A DNA stretch of 64,000 bases from Corynebacterium urealyticum DSM 7109 (GTDB lineage Bacteria > Actinomycetota > Actinomycetes > Mycobacteriales > Mycobacteriaceae): the NCBI RefSeq assembly GCF_000069945.1, contig NC_010545.1:1550001-1614000 (forward strand), in the 5' to 3' direction. This document shows positions 1-9,802 of the stretch, in pieces (the first letter of the stretch is position 1; each line of letters begins with the position of its first letter). The position numbers and the translations under genes were made by a program. The notes under the pieces were generated by a model. The model did not search any database and had not been told where the DNA came from. It saw only the letters and a program-made list of their open reading frames with translations.

Positions 1-56
1 CCGGTTAGCGCGGTGGCGCGTACCCCTCCCAGCATGCGCCCCGGCTGTGGAAAGAA

Positions 57-89
57 ATATGGCCCAGGCTGTGCAGCCTGGGCCTTTTG
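57..89 (-). terminator. Terminator of the first tRNA-Asn
   Basis: Read on the minus strand, directly after the tRNA 3' end, there is a near-perfect stem (GGCCCAGGCTG / CAGCCTGGGCC) preceded by AAAA and followed by an AT-rich ATATTTCTTT stretch. This is the expected shape of a rho-independent terminator for the tRNA. Bases 1-56 show no gene I can support. Confidence 0.65.
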
Positions 90-161
90 CTCCCCCAGCT
101 GGATTCGAACCAGCAACCACTCGATTAACAGTCGAGTGCTCTGCCATTGAGCTATGGGGGA
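90..161 (-). tRNA. tRNA-Asn (anticodon GTT), copy 1
   Basis: The minus strand folds as a cloverleaf: acceptor stem TCCCCCA / TGGGGGA, D arm, anticodon stem CTCGA/TCGAG around the loop containing GTT, and the T arm with GGTTCGAATCC. The 3' CCA is not encoded. An identical copy lies about 1.6 kb away on the other side of the insertion sequence. Confidence 0.95.
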
Positions 162-235
162 ATGCTCACGAGGAAGCTTACTAAGGCTTACCCCGTCCAC
201 CAAATCCTGTCACCACCCCCAGCCCGGTACTGGGA

Positions 236-243
236 ACAGGTTC
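236..243. repeat. Target-site duplication, left copy
   Basis: ACAGGTTC here is repeated exactly at 1624-1631, on the outer side of each end of the insertion element. Eight base pairs is the duplication length known for IS256-type elements. Confidence 0.8.
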
Positions 244-244
244 C

Positions 245-267
245 GGTTAAGTAAAGAAAAGTGTGTC
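245..267 (+). repeat. Left terminal inverted repeat of the IS
   Basis: This 23-bp sequence starting GGTTAAGTAAAG is the exact reverse complement of 1600-1622. Confidence 0.95.
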
Positions 268-395
268 CGCATGCCACCATAACCCCAGACCACACACCAC
301 AAATCACCAAAGAATAGCTCCCCGAAAGCTATTACCCACACCATCCCGCACCTCCGGCCACATTTGTGCTAACCGCACACCGGTTGGATTAAAGG

Positions 396-1580
396 ATGAC
401 CACCAACCGCCCCAGCTGCCCACTATGCGGCAACAACACAAAGAAAAACGGCACCACCAGCAAATCAACCACCCGTTGGCGCTGCACCCACTGCGGACAC
501 TCCTTTACCCGCAACACCCAAACCCACAACAAAAACACCGCCACCATGGCTTTGTTCATCCAATGGGCCACCGGCACCCAATCTCTAACCACCTTCGCCG
601 CACACCATGGCGTAACCAGGCAAACCATGCACCACCGATTCCGATGGTGCTGGTGGATCATCCCCACACCCACCATCGACTCATTCCGCATCCATGACCA
701 AATCTTCCTCGACGCGACCTATCTAAAGTCCGGATGCCTCCTGATCGCAGCCAGTAAAACCCACGTCATCAACTGGACCTGGGCCAGACACGAAACCACC
801 GCCGCCTACACCGAACTCCTACGCCCCATTGCCGCACCACTAATCGCAGTCACAGACGGCGGACAAGGTGCCCAATCAGCCATCCACCACTGCTGGCCAA
901 CAACACGCATCCAACGCTGCCTCGTCCACGCCCAACGAACAGTCCGCCGCCACACCACCAGCAACCCCCGCACCGATGCCGGCAAAACCCTCTACCGCCT
1001 AGCCCTGAAACTCACTCGCATCACCGACCTTGACCAAGCATCCACATGGGTCGCCCACCTGCACGAATTCGACCACACCTACCGGGAATGGATGAACGAG
1101 AAAACCACCATCAAAGACCCCGTTACCGGCGCCTACACCAAGGTCTACACCCACCAACGCGTCCGAGCGGCCTATCAATCATTGCTATCTCTGCACCGCA
1201 GAGACCTGCTGTTTACCTACCTGCAACCCCCACCAACAACCATCGACCCCGACAACCTTGCAGCAACAACAAACAGCCTCGAAGGTGGCATCAACGCCCC
1301 CATAAAAGAACTAGCCCGCAGACACCGCGGACTATCACTACCGCATCAACGCACAGTGATGGATTGGTGGCTGTATCTACATACAGAAGTCCCTGACGAT
1401 CCGGTCAAGATCGCCAGGGACCAACGATGGGGCCAAGACGCACTTTCCACAGCAACAGACCTGATCGCCCACAACACCACAGCCACTACCAATGACATCG
1501 GTGCACCAGCAGAATACGACACCGCCATCGACACCAGCTACCAACACAACCTCGGCATCCAAAAAGGCTGGATCAAATAA
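396..1580 (+). CDS. IS1249-family transposase
   Basis: A 394-residue DDE transposase that moves the surrounding element. Residues 8-35 form a two-CxxC zinc ribbon (CPLC...CTHC). The catalytic acidic residues can be placed in FLDATY (first D, near residue 107), VTDGGQGA (second D, near 155) and NSLEGGINAP (E, near 298), the usual DDE spacing of this group. The gene fills the element and has no frameshift or internal stop, so it may be active. Codon use differs from neighbours: many A-ending codons and far fewer G-ending ones, consistent with an acquired element. The ATG directly abuts AAAGG, too close for a normal ribosome site, so the start is reasonable but not certain. Confidence 0.92.
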   Translation: MTTNRPSCPLCGNNTKKNGTTSKSTTRWRCTHCGHSFTRNTQTHNKNTATMALFIQWATGTQSLTTFAAHHGVTRQTMHHRFRWCWWIIPTPTIDSFRIHDQIFLDATYLKSGCLLIAASKTHVINWTWARHETTAAYTELLRPIAAPLIAVTDGGQGAQSAIHHCWPTTRIQRCLVHAQRTVRRHTTSNPRTDAGKTLYRLALKLTRITDLDQASTWVAHLHEFDHTYREWMNEKTTIKDPVTGAYTKVYTHQRVRAAYQSLLSLHRRDLLFTYLQPPPTTIDPDNLAATTNSLEGGINAPIKELARRHRGLSLPHQRTVMDWWLYLHTEVPDDPVKIARDQRWGQDALSTATDLIAHNTTATTNDIGAPAEYDTAIDTSYQHNLGIQKGWIK

Positions 1581-1599
1581 CCGCAACACGCCCGGAAAA

Positions 1600-1622
1600 G
1601 ACACACTTTTCTTTACTTAACC
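1600..1622 (-). repeat. Right terminal inverted repeat of the IS
   Basis: Exact reverse complement of the left repeat at 245-267; it lies 20 bp beyond the transposase stop codon. Confidence 0.95.
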
Positions 1623-1623
1623 C

Positions 1624-1631
1624 ACAGGTTC
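1624..1631. repeat. Target-site duplication, right copy
   Basis: ACAGGTTC, identical to 236-243 on the other side of the element. Confidence 0.8.
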
Positions 1632-1642
1632 ACAGGGCGGTA

Positions 1643-1680
1643 GAAAAGAAGAAAACCCAGGGCTTGCGGACCCTGGGTTG
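1643..1680 (-). terminator. Terminator of the second tRNA-Asn
   Basis: On the minus strand the stem AACCCAGGG / CCCTGGGTT is followed by TTTCTTCTTTTC, a standard rho-independent terminator just downstream of the tRNA. Its stem sequence differs from the terminator of the first copy, so only the tRNA genes themselves are duplicated here. Confidence 0.75.
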
Positions 1681-1688
1681 TGGTGTTG

Positions 1689-1760
1689 CTCCCCCAGCTG
1701 GATTCGAACCAGCAACCACTCGATTAACAGTCGAGTGCTCTGCCATTGAGCTATGGGGGA
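1689..1760 (-). tRNA. tRNA-Asn (anticodon GTT), copy 2
   Basis: Base-for-base identical to the tRNA at 90-161 and in the same orientation; the flanking sequences differ. The CCA end is not encoded. A possible minus-strand -10 (TAGAGT) lies about 30 bp upstream of the mature 5' end. Confidence 0.95.
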
Positions 1761-1878
1761 ATATGCCATCTTGGCAACGAATAGACACTCTACCCAGCAA
1801 GCCCATAAGCACCAAATCAGCAGGTCACAGCGTAAATATCGGCTTTAAGGCTGCGGTGTGGTTCAATGACCTGGTGGC

Positions 1879-1952
1879 GGGACCATAGCTCAGTCGGTTA
1901 GAGCCGCGAACTCATAATTCGCTGGTCGCGGGTTCGAGCCCCGCTGGTCCCA
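1879..1952 (+). tRNA. tRNA with CAT anticodon (Met elongator, or Ile2)
   Basis: Cloverleaf with acceptor GGGACCA / TGGTCCC, D arm AGCTCAGTCGGTTAGAG, anticodon arm GCGAA-CTCATAA-TTCGC and T arm GCGGGTTCGAGCCCCGC. The CAT anticodon fits elongator tRNA-Met. The same anticodon is used by the lysidine-modified tRNA-Ile2, and the anticodon-arm bases resemble that type too, so the amino acid is not settled. It is not an initiator: the acceptor ends are fully paired. Confidence 0.9.
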
Positions 1953-1985
1953 CAAGAATCATTCGCCGCCCAACGCGGGGCGGCT

Positions 1986-2034
1986 CCCCGGCGGGCCGGC
2001 AGCTTGGAAAGAGCACCAGCCCCGCCGGGGTTTT
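1986..2034 (+). terminator. Terminator after the CAT tRNA
   Basis: A long stem (CCCCGGCGGG at 1986-1995 with CCCGCCGGGG at 2021-2030) is followed by TTTT. It lies between the tRNA and the convergent csoR gene. Confidence 0.7.
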
Positions 2035-2061
2035 CGTATCCTTCACCCCGCCCTTAGGCAG

Positions 2062-2433
2062 TTAGCGAGTGAAGCGCGCGATCGCCTGCGACACTTCCTC
2101 CAGCTTCTCCTCCACCGCCTGATCCGAGGTTCGGGCGGCTTGTACCACGCAGTGCGCCATGTGCTCCTCCAGCAGCACCAGCCCCACCCCCTTCAGTGCG
2201 GACTGCAGTGCCGCGATCTGAGTGAGCACGTCGATGCAGTACTCCTCCTCGGCGACCATCCGCTGCACACCGCGCACCTGGCCTTCGATGCGCTTCAGCC
2301 GCGCGATCAGCTTGGCCCGGTCGCCGTGGCCGCTGAGCGGCTTCTCGCTGTGATCAACCTTGCCATTGGCCGCGGGATCGCCGTGCTGTGGCGCGTGGCA
2401 GTCGCTCTTGGTTGCTGGCTTCGCATTATCCAT
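2062..2433 (-). CDS. csoR: CsoR-type copper-sensing repressor
   Basis: A 123-residue all-helical DNA-binding protein that represses the copper export operon and releases DNA on binding Cu(I). The metal ligands of the CsoR family are present with exact family spacing: Cys66, His91 and Cys95 (in EYCIDV and EEHMAHCV). The family signature RLKRIEGQVRGVQRMV is at residues 45-60. An extra N-terminal tail of about 35 residues carries one Cys and several His and may bind metal, which is speculation. The gene starts 5 bp after copA ends, so the two are co-transcribed, and the palindrome upstream of copA is its probable operator. Confidence 0.93.
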   Translation of the reverse strand: MDNAKPATKSDCHAPQHGDPAANGKVDHSEKPLSGHGDRAKLIARLKRIEGQVRGVQRMVAEEEYCIDVLTQIAALQSALKGVGLVLLEEHMAHCVVQAARTSDQAVEEKLEEVSQAIARFTR

Positions 2434-2438
2434 GGTGA

Positions 2439-4880
<2,442 letters not shown>

Positions 4881-4900
4881 TTCCTTTCCACCACCGACCC

Positions 4901-4918
4901 TATACCCCCTGGGGTATA
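4901..4918 (-). promoter_or_regulatory. CsoR operator upstream of copA
   Basis: A perfect palindrome TATACCCC-CT-GGGGTATA, a C/G block flanked by TA as in known CsoR operators. On the minus strand it overlaps a plausible -10 (TATAGG), so a bound repressor would block RNA polymerase. It is 21-30 bp from the candidate copA starts. Confidence 0.8.
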
Positions 4919-4975
4919 TGGCAAGGTTGGCGGCACTGGGGAACGGACACGCGAAAAGCCACACTAAGGGCACGC

Positions 4976-5014
4976 AAAAAAAGGGGCCGCGGGAAGAATC
5001 CCCACGGCCCCTCG
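4976..5014 (-). terminator. Terminator of the formaldehyde detoxification operon
   Basis: On the minus strand, after the MBL-fold gene stop, a GGGGCCGTGGGG / CCCGCGGCCCC stem is followed by seven T residues: a canonical rho-independent terminator. Confidence 0.85.
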
Positions 5015-5045
5015 ACCAAGACCCCTGAGGCCCCGATCCAGCGCA

Positions 5046-5729
5046 CTAGTAACCGCGCTTAATCCACTCGTCCAGGTGCGGGGCCTCGTCCCCGATGGTG
5101 GTGGAATCGCCGTGGCCGGTGAGCACCTTCGTCTCCGCCGGCAGTGTCAGCAGCTTCGTCTTGATCGACTCGATGATCGTGTCGAAGTCCGAGAAAGACC
5201 GCCCCGTCGCGCCCGGACCACCGTTGAACAGCGTGTCGCCGGAGAACAGCACGCCTGCGGCCGGGACGTAGAACACGCAGCAGCCCGGCGAGTGACCCGG
5301 GGTGTTCATCGTCTTCAGCTCCACGCCGCCGACCTCGAAGACGTCACCGTCGGCCAGTTCCTTCGGCTCCAGGTCCGGGTAGCTCTGATCCCAGAGCACG
5401 CGGTCCGCCGGGTGGACGTAGATGTCCGCGCCGAAGATCTGGGAAAGCTCCGGCGCCACGGTGATGTGGTCATTGTGCGCGTGGGTGCACAGGATGGCCT
5501 TGACCTCGCGGCCGTCGACCGCCTCCTGGATCGGGTCCAGTTCGTGGGCGGCGTCGATGATGTAGCACTCCTTGTCATCGCCGATGACCCAGATGTTGTT
5601 CTCCACGTCCCACTCGCCGCCATCCAGGGCGAAGGTGCCGTTGGTGATCACGCGGGTCACGCGCAGCTTCTCGCCTGCACCAGAGAGCTGACCTGGGGAA
5701 ATAATGTCGGTGATCGCGTTATCGCTCAT
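5046..5729 (-). CDS. MBL-fold metallo-hydrolase, probable S-formylmycothiol hydrolase
   Basis: A 227-residue cytoplasmic glyoxalase II-like hydrolase. The zinc site is complete: THAHNDH near residue 76, the later His in NTPGHSPG, the Asp in FSGDTLF, and the His in TGHGDST. Its gene follows the mycothiol-dependent formaldehyde dehydrogenase by 69 bp on the same strand and ends in a strong terminator. In actinobacteria this neighbour is thought to hydrolyse S-formylmycothiol to formate and mycothiol. That role is inferred from the context; the sequence alone shows only a thioesterase-type MBL enzyme. Good ribosome site AAGGAGA upstream of the ATG. Confidence 0.82.
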   Translation of the reverse strand: MSDNAITDIISPGQLSGAGEKLRVTRVITNGTFALDGGEWDVENNIWVIGDDKECYIIDAAHELDPIQEAVDGREVKAILCTHAHNDHITVAPELSQIFGADIYVHPADRVLWDQSYPDLEPKELADGDVFEVGGVELKTMNTPGHSPGCCVFYVPAAGVLFSGDTLFNGGPGATGRSFSDFDTIIESIKTKLLTLPAETKVLTGHGDSTTIGDEAPHLDEWIKRGY

Positions 5730-5798
5730 TGTTCTTCTCCTTCATTGGGGTGCCAGTACCCCGGCAACACAGCGCTGCGAACCCCGCAGCAAGGGGTT

Positions 5799-6899
5799 TT
5801 AAGAAAACTCCACCACGGAGCGCATGACCTCGCCGCCCCGCATCTTCTCGAAAGCGGCCTCCACGTCCGCGATGCCGATGCGCTCGTCCACGAAGCGGTC
5901 GAGCGGGAAACGGCCCTGGCGGTAGAGGTCGATATAGGTCGGGAAGTCCCGCTCCGGCAGGCAGTCGCCGTACCAGCTGGACTTCAGGGCGCCACCGCGG
6001 GAGAACACGTCCAGGAACGGCAGCTCCAGCGTCATCTCCGGGGTCGGCACGCCCACCAGCACCACGCGGCCAGCCAGGTCGCGGATGTAGAAGGCCTGCT
6101 TGAAGGTCTCCGGGACTCCCACCGCATCCACGGCGACGTCCACACCAAAACCGCCCGTGAGCTCCTGGACCTTTTCCACCAGCTCGTCGGTGGACAGGCC
6201 GCGGGAATTGATGGTGTGGGTCGCGCCGAATTCTTCCTTCGCGCGCGTGAGCTTATCCTCGGAGATATCGATCGCGATGATCGTGCTGGCTCCGGCGACC
6301 TCGGCACCAGCGACGGCAGCCATGCCCACGCCACCCAGGCCGATGACGGCGATGGACTCGCCGCGCTGGATCTCGCCAGTATTCACCGCCGCACCCAGGC
6401 CGGCCATCACGCCACAGCCCATCAGACCCGCAGCCGCCGGGTCCGCCTCCGGGTCCACCTTCGTGCACTGACGCTCGTGGACCAGCGTCTTCTCCGCGAA
6501 CGCACCGATGCCCAGGGCGGGCTCCAGCTCGGTGCCGTCGGTCAGCGTCATCTTCTTCGAGGCGTTGAAGGTATCGAAGCAGTACTGTGGCTGGCCCTTC
6601 TTGCAGGCACGGCATTCGCCGCACACCGCGCGCCAGTTCAGCACCACATAATCGCCGACGGCGACGTGGGTGACGTCCTCACCGACCTCCGAGACCACAC
6701 CCGCGGCCTCGTGGCCCAGCAGGAAGGGGTAGTCGTCCGTAATGCCGCCGTCGCGGTACGCGAGGTCGGTGTGGCACACACCGCAGGCCTGCACCTGCAC
6801 AACCACATCATTCGCGCCCGGGGCGGGGATCTGAATATCCACCAGCTCCACCGGGTCGCCCTTGCCGCGCGAGACCACTGCCTTAACGCTCTGTGTCAT
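5799..6899 (-). CDS. fadH: S-(hydroxymethyl)mycothiol dehydrogenase (formaldehyde detoxification)
   Basis: A 366-residue zinc-containing alcohol dehydrogenase that oxidises the formaldehyde-mycothiol adduct with NAD+. Visible are the catalytic zinc ligands (CGVCHTD near residue 38 and the GHEAAG histidine), the structural zinc cluster [15 protein letters not shown], and the NAD-binding [10 protein letters not shown]. The [12 protein letters not shown] form and the full sequence resemble the mycothiol-dependent enzymes of corynebacteria and mycobacteria rather than glutathione-dependent class III enzymes. The ATG has a strong AGGAGG site. First gene of a two-gene operon with the MBL-fold hydrolase. 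Confidence 0.88.
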   Translation of the reverse strand: MTQSVKAVVSRGKGDPVELVDIQIPAPGANDVVVQVQACGVCHTDLAYRDGGITDDYPFLLGHEAAGVVSEVGEDVTHVAVGDYVVLNWRAVCGECRACKKGQPQYCFDTFNASKKMTLTDGTELEPALGIGAFAEKTLVHERQCTKVDPEADPAAAGLMGCGVMAGLGAAVNTGEIQRGESIAVIGLGGVGMAAVAGAEVAGASTIIAIDISEDKLTRAKEEFGATHTINSRGLSTDELVEKVQELTGGFGVDVAVDAVGVPETFKQAFYIRDLAGRVVLVGVPTPEMTLELPFLDVFSRGGALKSSWYGDCLPERDFPTYIDLYRQGRFPLDRFVDERIGIADVEAAFEKMRGGEVMRSVVEFS

Positions 6900-7193
6900 G
6901 CTTTCCTCCTGCTGTATCTACGTTTCTGGCGCCACCGCTGCCACGTTCCGTCATTTTTAGGACGTCAAACCCGCAGCGTGGCGCTGACTTGCACTTTCCA
7001 TCGTGGCATAATTTCCCACCTCGCGCCCCGCGGCGTACTTGCCGGTAGCATCTAAGCCCCCCGCGCTCGGGCGAAGCTGATTCCCGCGGCGGGGTTATGA
7101 CGTAGACTAGGCTTTCACAGCTCCACCGCCGCCGACGAACATCCGGGCAGGCGGTGGCCGAGTGCACACCACGTTTGGGAGGGCTTGAACTTC
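6900..7193. other. Divergent intergenic region with a 5'-UTR stem-loop
   Basis: No gene is supported here. Toward the right, TAGACT near 7103 is a plausible -10 for the small gene at 7194. The resulting leader would contain a stem CCACCGCC (7123-7130) / GGCGGTGG (7150-7157) ahead of the ribosome site GGGAGGG (7177-7183). I see nothing recognisable as a known riboswitch. Confidence 0.4.
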
Positions 7194-7523
7194 ATGATCC
7201 AGTTCGTTGTCGGGGCCGCAGCCGGCTATCTGATGGGAACCAAGGCCGGGCGTCGCCGTTACGAGCAGATCCGGCGCGGCTATGAGACCGCGATCAACTC
7301 TGAGGTCGCCCAGTCCGCGCTCCGTGCCAGCCGCAAGGCGCTGGCCAATCGCCTGGACCCGGACCCGCGCATGCACGAGGTGCGCGACCTGAACGCCAGC
7401 ACCCGAAGCTCGCTGGCCGATGGTCACAGCATCGTCGAGCCGGACGACGCCCACCCCAATGACCGTCCGCTACGCTCCGCGTCCGAGTTCAAGCGCCCCC
7501 GCCCCCCCAAGAAGCCCCGCTAG
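7194..7523 (+). CDS. Small YtxH-like protein of unknown function
   Basis: A 109-residue protein. The first 17 residues are hydrophobic and glycine-rich (MIQFVVGAAAGYLMGT), then KAGRRRYEQIRRGYE, the layout of YtxH-like membrane-associated proteins; the rest is charged and ends in a basic, proline-rich tail. I start at ATG 7194, 10 nt after GGGAGGG, rather than at the in-frame TTG 7185, which is too close to that site. Function unknown; the C-terminal tail suggests a nucleic acid or membrane surface contact only weakly. Confidence 0.7.
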   Translation: MIQFVVGAAAGYLMGTKAGRRRYEQIRRGYETAINSEVAQSALRASRKALANRLDPDPRMHEVRDLNASTRSSLADGHSIVEPDDAHPNDRPLRSASEFKRPRPPKKPR

Positions 7524-7635
7524 GGCTCGCTAGAGCTAGGGTCTCGTCCCTCTTCCGCTGCTCGCCGGCCGCACCGTCGCCGGCGCTGACCCGCGGACGG
7601 GATGCCCGCCGTACAACCTATGAGCGGTGGGCGAA

Positions 7636-9648
7636 TTAGTTGCCGAAGGTGAAATCCCCGTAGGCGTTGGCCCGCTCGTTGAGCGAGCGCCGGTACTTCT
7701 CCAGCGCGGTGAGGTCGGCGAAGGTGGCCATATAGGCCTCCTTGTCCTCGTCCGGCCGCATCCGCTGCATCTGCGCGCGCAGCTCAGCAACCTCGTTGCT
7801 CACCCAGCGTTCCTGCATCCGGGCCATGATCGCCGAGGCATAGTACGGCAGCCGCTCCTGCTGGCACTGCAGGTCCTCCACCGCGAGTTCCGAGACCACG
7901 GCCTGCCCCATCGCATCCGGCACGTTGTTACTCACCGCGTCCAGCCACCCCGAACCGGACTTGGCCTGGGCGGCACCACCAGCCGCGGCCATCGCATTGA
8001 CGATCGCGATATACGTCGGGTGCAGGAAACTCTCCGGCGGCATGAGGTCGAAGATCTGCCCCGCCAGCTCCGGCTCCTGCAGCCCCAGCTTTAGGACTTC
8101 GCGGATACCCAGTAACAACTCGTCCTTCGGGTCCGGGCGCTCCATGCCCGCCACGACCCGCAGGTGACCGCCGGAATCCTCTCCGCCAGGAACACCGCCC
8201 TGGTTCGCCGCGCCCGGACCTGCCTGACCACCCTTCTCCGCGAGCCTTTCCCGGCGCGCCGCCCCGCGCTTGAGCTCCAGTTTCGGCTTCTCCGTCCGGC
8301 CGCGCCGGGCCTCCTCGCGCACCTGGGCCACGATGTCGTCCGGGTCGTCGAAACCCACCCAACCGGCGGCCTGGCGGGAGTACTCGTCGCGCAGGGCGTC
8401 GTCCTTAATCCCGGCGAGCACCGGGATGATCCGCCGCATCGCGTGGACACGGCCATCCACGGCGGCGGTGTCGTAACCCTCCAGCAGAGTGCGGATCACG
8501 AACTCGAACATGGGGATGCGGTTGGAGACCAGCTCCCGCACCGCCTCGTCGCCACGCTCCAGGCGGATATCGCAGGGATCCTGGCCGCCCGGAGCGACGG
8601 TGACATAGCTGCGGCCGGTGAACTGCTGATCACCCTCGAACGCACGCAGCGCGGCCTTCTGGCCGGCCTCGTCGCCGTCGAAGGTGTAGATGATCTCGCC
8701 GCGGAAGTAGCGGTCGTCCAGCATGAAGCGCCGCAGCATCGCCAGGTGCTCGGAGCCGAAGGCCGTGCCACAGGAGGCCACCGCCGTGTCCACTCCCGCG
8801 GCGTGCATGGCCATGACGTCCGTGTAGCCCTCCACCACCACGGCCTGGTGCTTCTGCGCGATGCTGCGCTTGGCTTGGTCGATACCGAAGAGCACCTTGG
8901 ACTTCTTGTACAGCAAGGTCTCCGGGGTGTTCATGTACTTGCCCAGCTTGTCGTCCTCAAACAACTTACGGGCGCCAAAACCAATGACGTCACCTGCCAC
9001 CGAACGGATCGGCCACAGCAGGCGGCGATGGAAACGGTCGATCGGCCCCTTGGATCCCATGCGGGATAGGCCAGCGGCCTCCAGCTCCTGGAACTCGAAG
9101 CCCTTGCGCAGCAGATGCTTGGTGAGGGTGTCCCAGCCGAGCGGGGCGTAGCCGCAGCCGAACTGATCCGCATGCTCCTGGGTGAAGCCGCGGTCGATGA
9201 GGAACTGACGGGCCACATCCGCACCCTGGACGTCCGAGGCGAACTGCTCCCGGTAGAACTCGAAGGCCGCCTTATTCGCCGCGACCAGTCGCTGGCGGGT
9301 GCCGGGCTTCTCCCGCCTCCCCGGGCCGCCGCCCTCGTAGTTAATGCGGTAACCGATGCGCTCGGCGACCTGCTCCACGGCCTCCGGGAAGGTCAGGTGC
9401 TCCATCTTCATGAGGAAGCTGAACACGTCCCCGCCCTCGCCGGTAGAGAAGCAGTGGAAGTAGCCCTTGTTCGGGCGGACGTGGAAGGACGGGGTCTTCT
9501 CATCCTTGAACGGGCTTAATCCCTTCATGGAATCGACGCCGCCGGGCGTGAGCTGGACGTACTCCCCCACGATCTCCTCGATCGGCGTTGCCTCGCGAAT
9601 CGCCTCGATGTCCCGCTCCGGGATCCTGCCCTTAGCCATAAGGGACAT
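7636..9648 (-). CDS. dnaG: DNA primase DnaG with degenerate zinc ribbon
   Basis: A 670-residue primase that lays RNA primers at the replication fork. Order: N-terminal zinc-ribbon region (residues 40-80), RNA polymerase core with the TOPRIM motifs VEGYTDVMA and TFDGDEAGQKAA, and a C-terminal DnaB-binding region. The zinc ribbon is unusual: the first ligand pair, normally CPFH, reads SPFK, and the second pair, normally CFGC, reads CFST, so three of four ligands are gone, while flanking residues (EKTPSFHVRP, GEGGDVFSF) are conserved. The start could be ATG 9648 or ATG 9639 (MAKGRIPE); neither has a clear ribosome site. Confidence 0.95.
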   Translation of the reverse strand: MSLMAKGRIPERDIEAIREATPIEEIVGEYVQLTPGGVDSMKGLSPFKDEKTPSFHVRPNKGYFHCFSTGEGGDVFSFLMKMEHLTFPEAVEQVAERIGYRINYEGGGPGRREKPGTRQRLVAANKAAFEFYREQFASDVQGADVARQFLIDRGFTQEHADQFGCGYAPLGWDTLTKHLLRKGFEFQELEAAGLSRMGSKGPIDRFHRRLLWPIRSVAGDVIGFGARKLFEDDKLGKYMNTPETLLYKKSKVLFGIDQAKRSIAQKHQAVVVEGYTDVMAMHAAGVDTAVASCGTAFGSEHLAMLRRFMLDDRYFRGEIIYTFDGDEAGQKAALRAFEGDQQFTGRSYVTVAPGGQDPCDIRLERGDEAVRELVSNRIPMFEFVIRTLLEGYDTAAVDGRVHAMRRIIPVLAGIKDDALRDEYSRQAAGWVGFDDPDDIVAQVREEARRGRTEKPKLELKRGAARRERLAEKGGQAGPGAANQGGVPGGEDSGGHLRVVAGMERPDPKDELLLGIREVLKLGLQEPELAGQIFDLMPPESFLHPTYIAIVNAMAAAGGAAQAKSGSGWLDAVSNNVPDAMGQAVVSELAVEDLQCQQERLPYYASAIMARMQERWVSNEVAELRAQMQRMRPDEDKEAYMATFADLTALEKYRRSLNERANAYGDFTFGN

Positions 9649-9802
9649 GCTAATACACCCGGCAGATACGGGATGCGGCCGAGCGGAACGCCCATTCGCC
9701 AGACAAAACCGGGCCAGCTTTTTAACATAGGTTCCCTGACATACTTATTTGCCACGATGTTTACCCATCACGTGCACCACAGACCCGGGAAGGTAGGTCG
9801 CC

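Larger units (their letters stand above)
244..1623 (+). mobile_element. IS1249-like insertion sequence, intact
   Basis: The element is 1,380 bp. A perfect 23-bp inverted repeat bounds it (245-267, beginning GGTTAAGTAAAGAAAAG, and its complement 1600-1622); the outermost base pair (244/1623) mismatches. The 8-bp duplication ACAGGTTC sits on both flanks, so the insertion is recent enough to keep its scar. It carries one transposase. It separates two identical tRNA-Asn genes. Family placement as IS1249 (an IS256 relative) rests on recalled protein similarity, not on a search. Confidence 0.9.

Noticed and set aside
263..697. Overlapping short frames inside the IS element
   Set aside because: They are shifted readings of the transposase gene; the 394-codon frame has the zinc ribbon and DDE residues.
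5076..7055. A 659-codon open frame on the plus strand
   Set aside because: It is antisense to both genes of the formaldehyde operon, whose proteins have complete catalytic motifs; long antisense frames are normal at this GC content.
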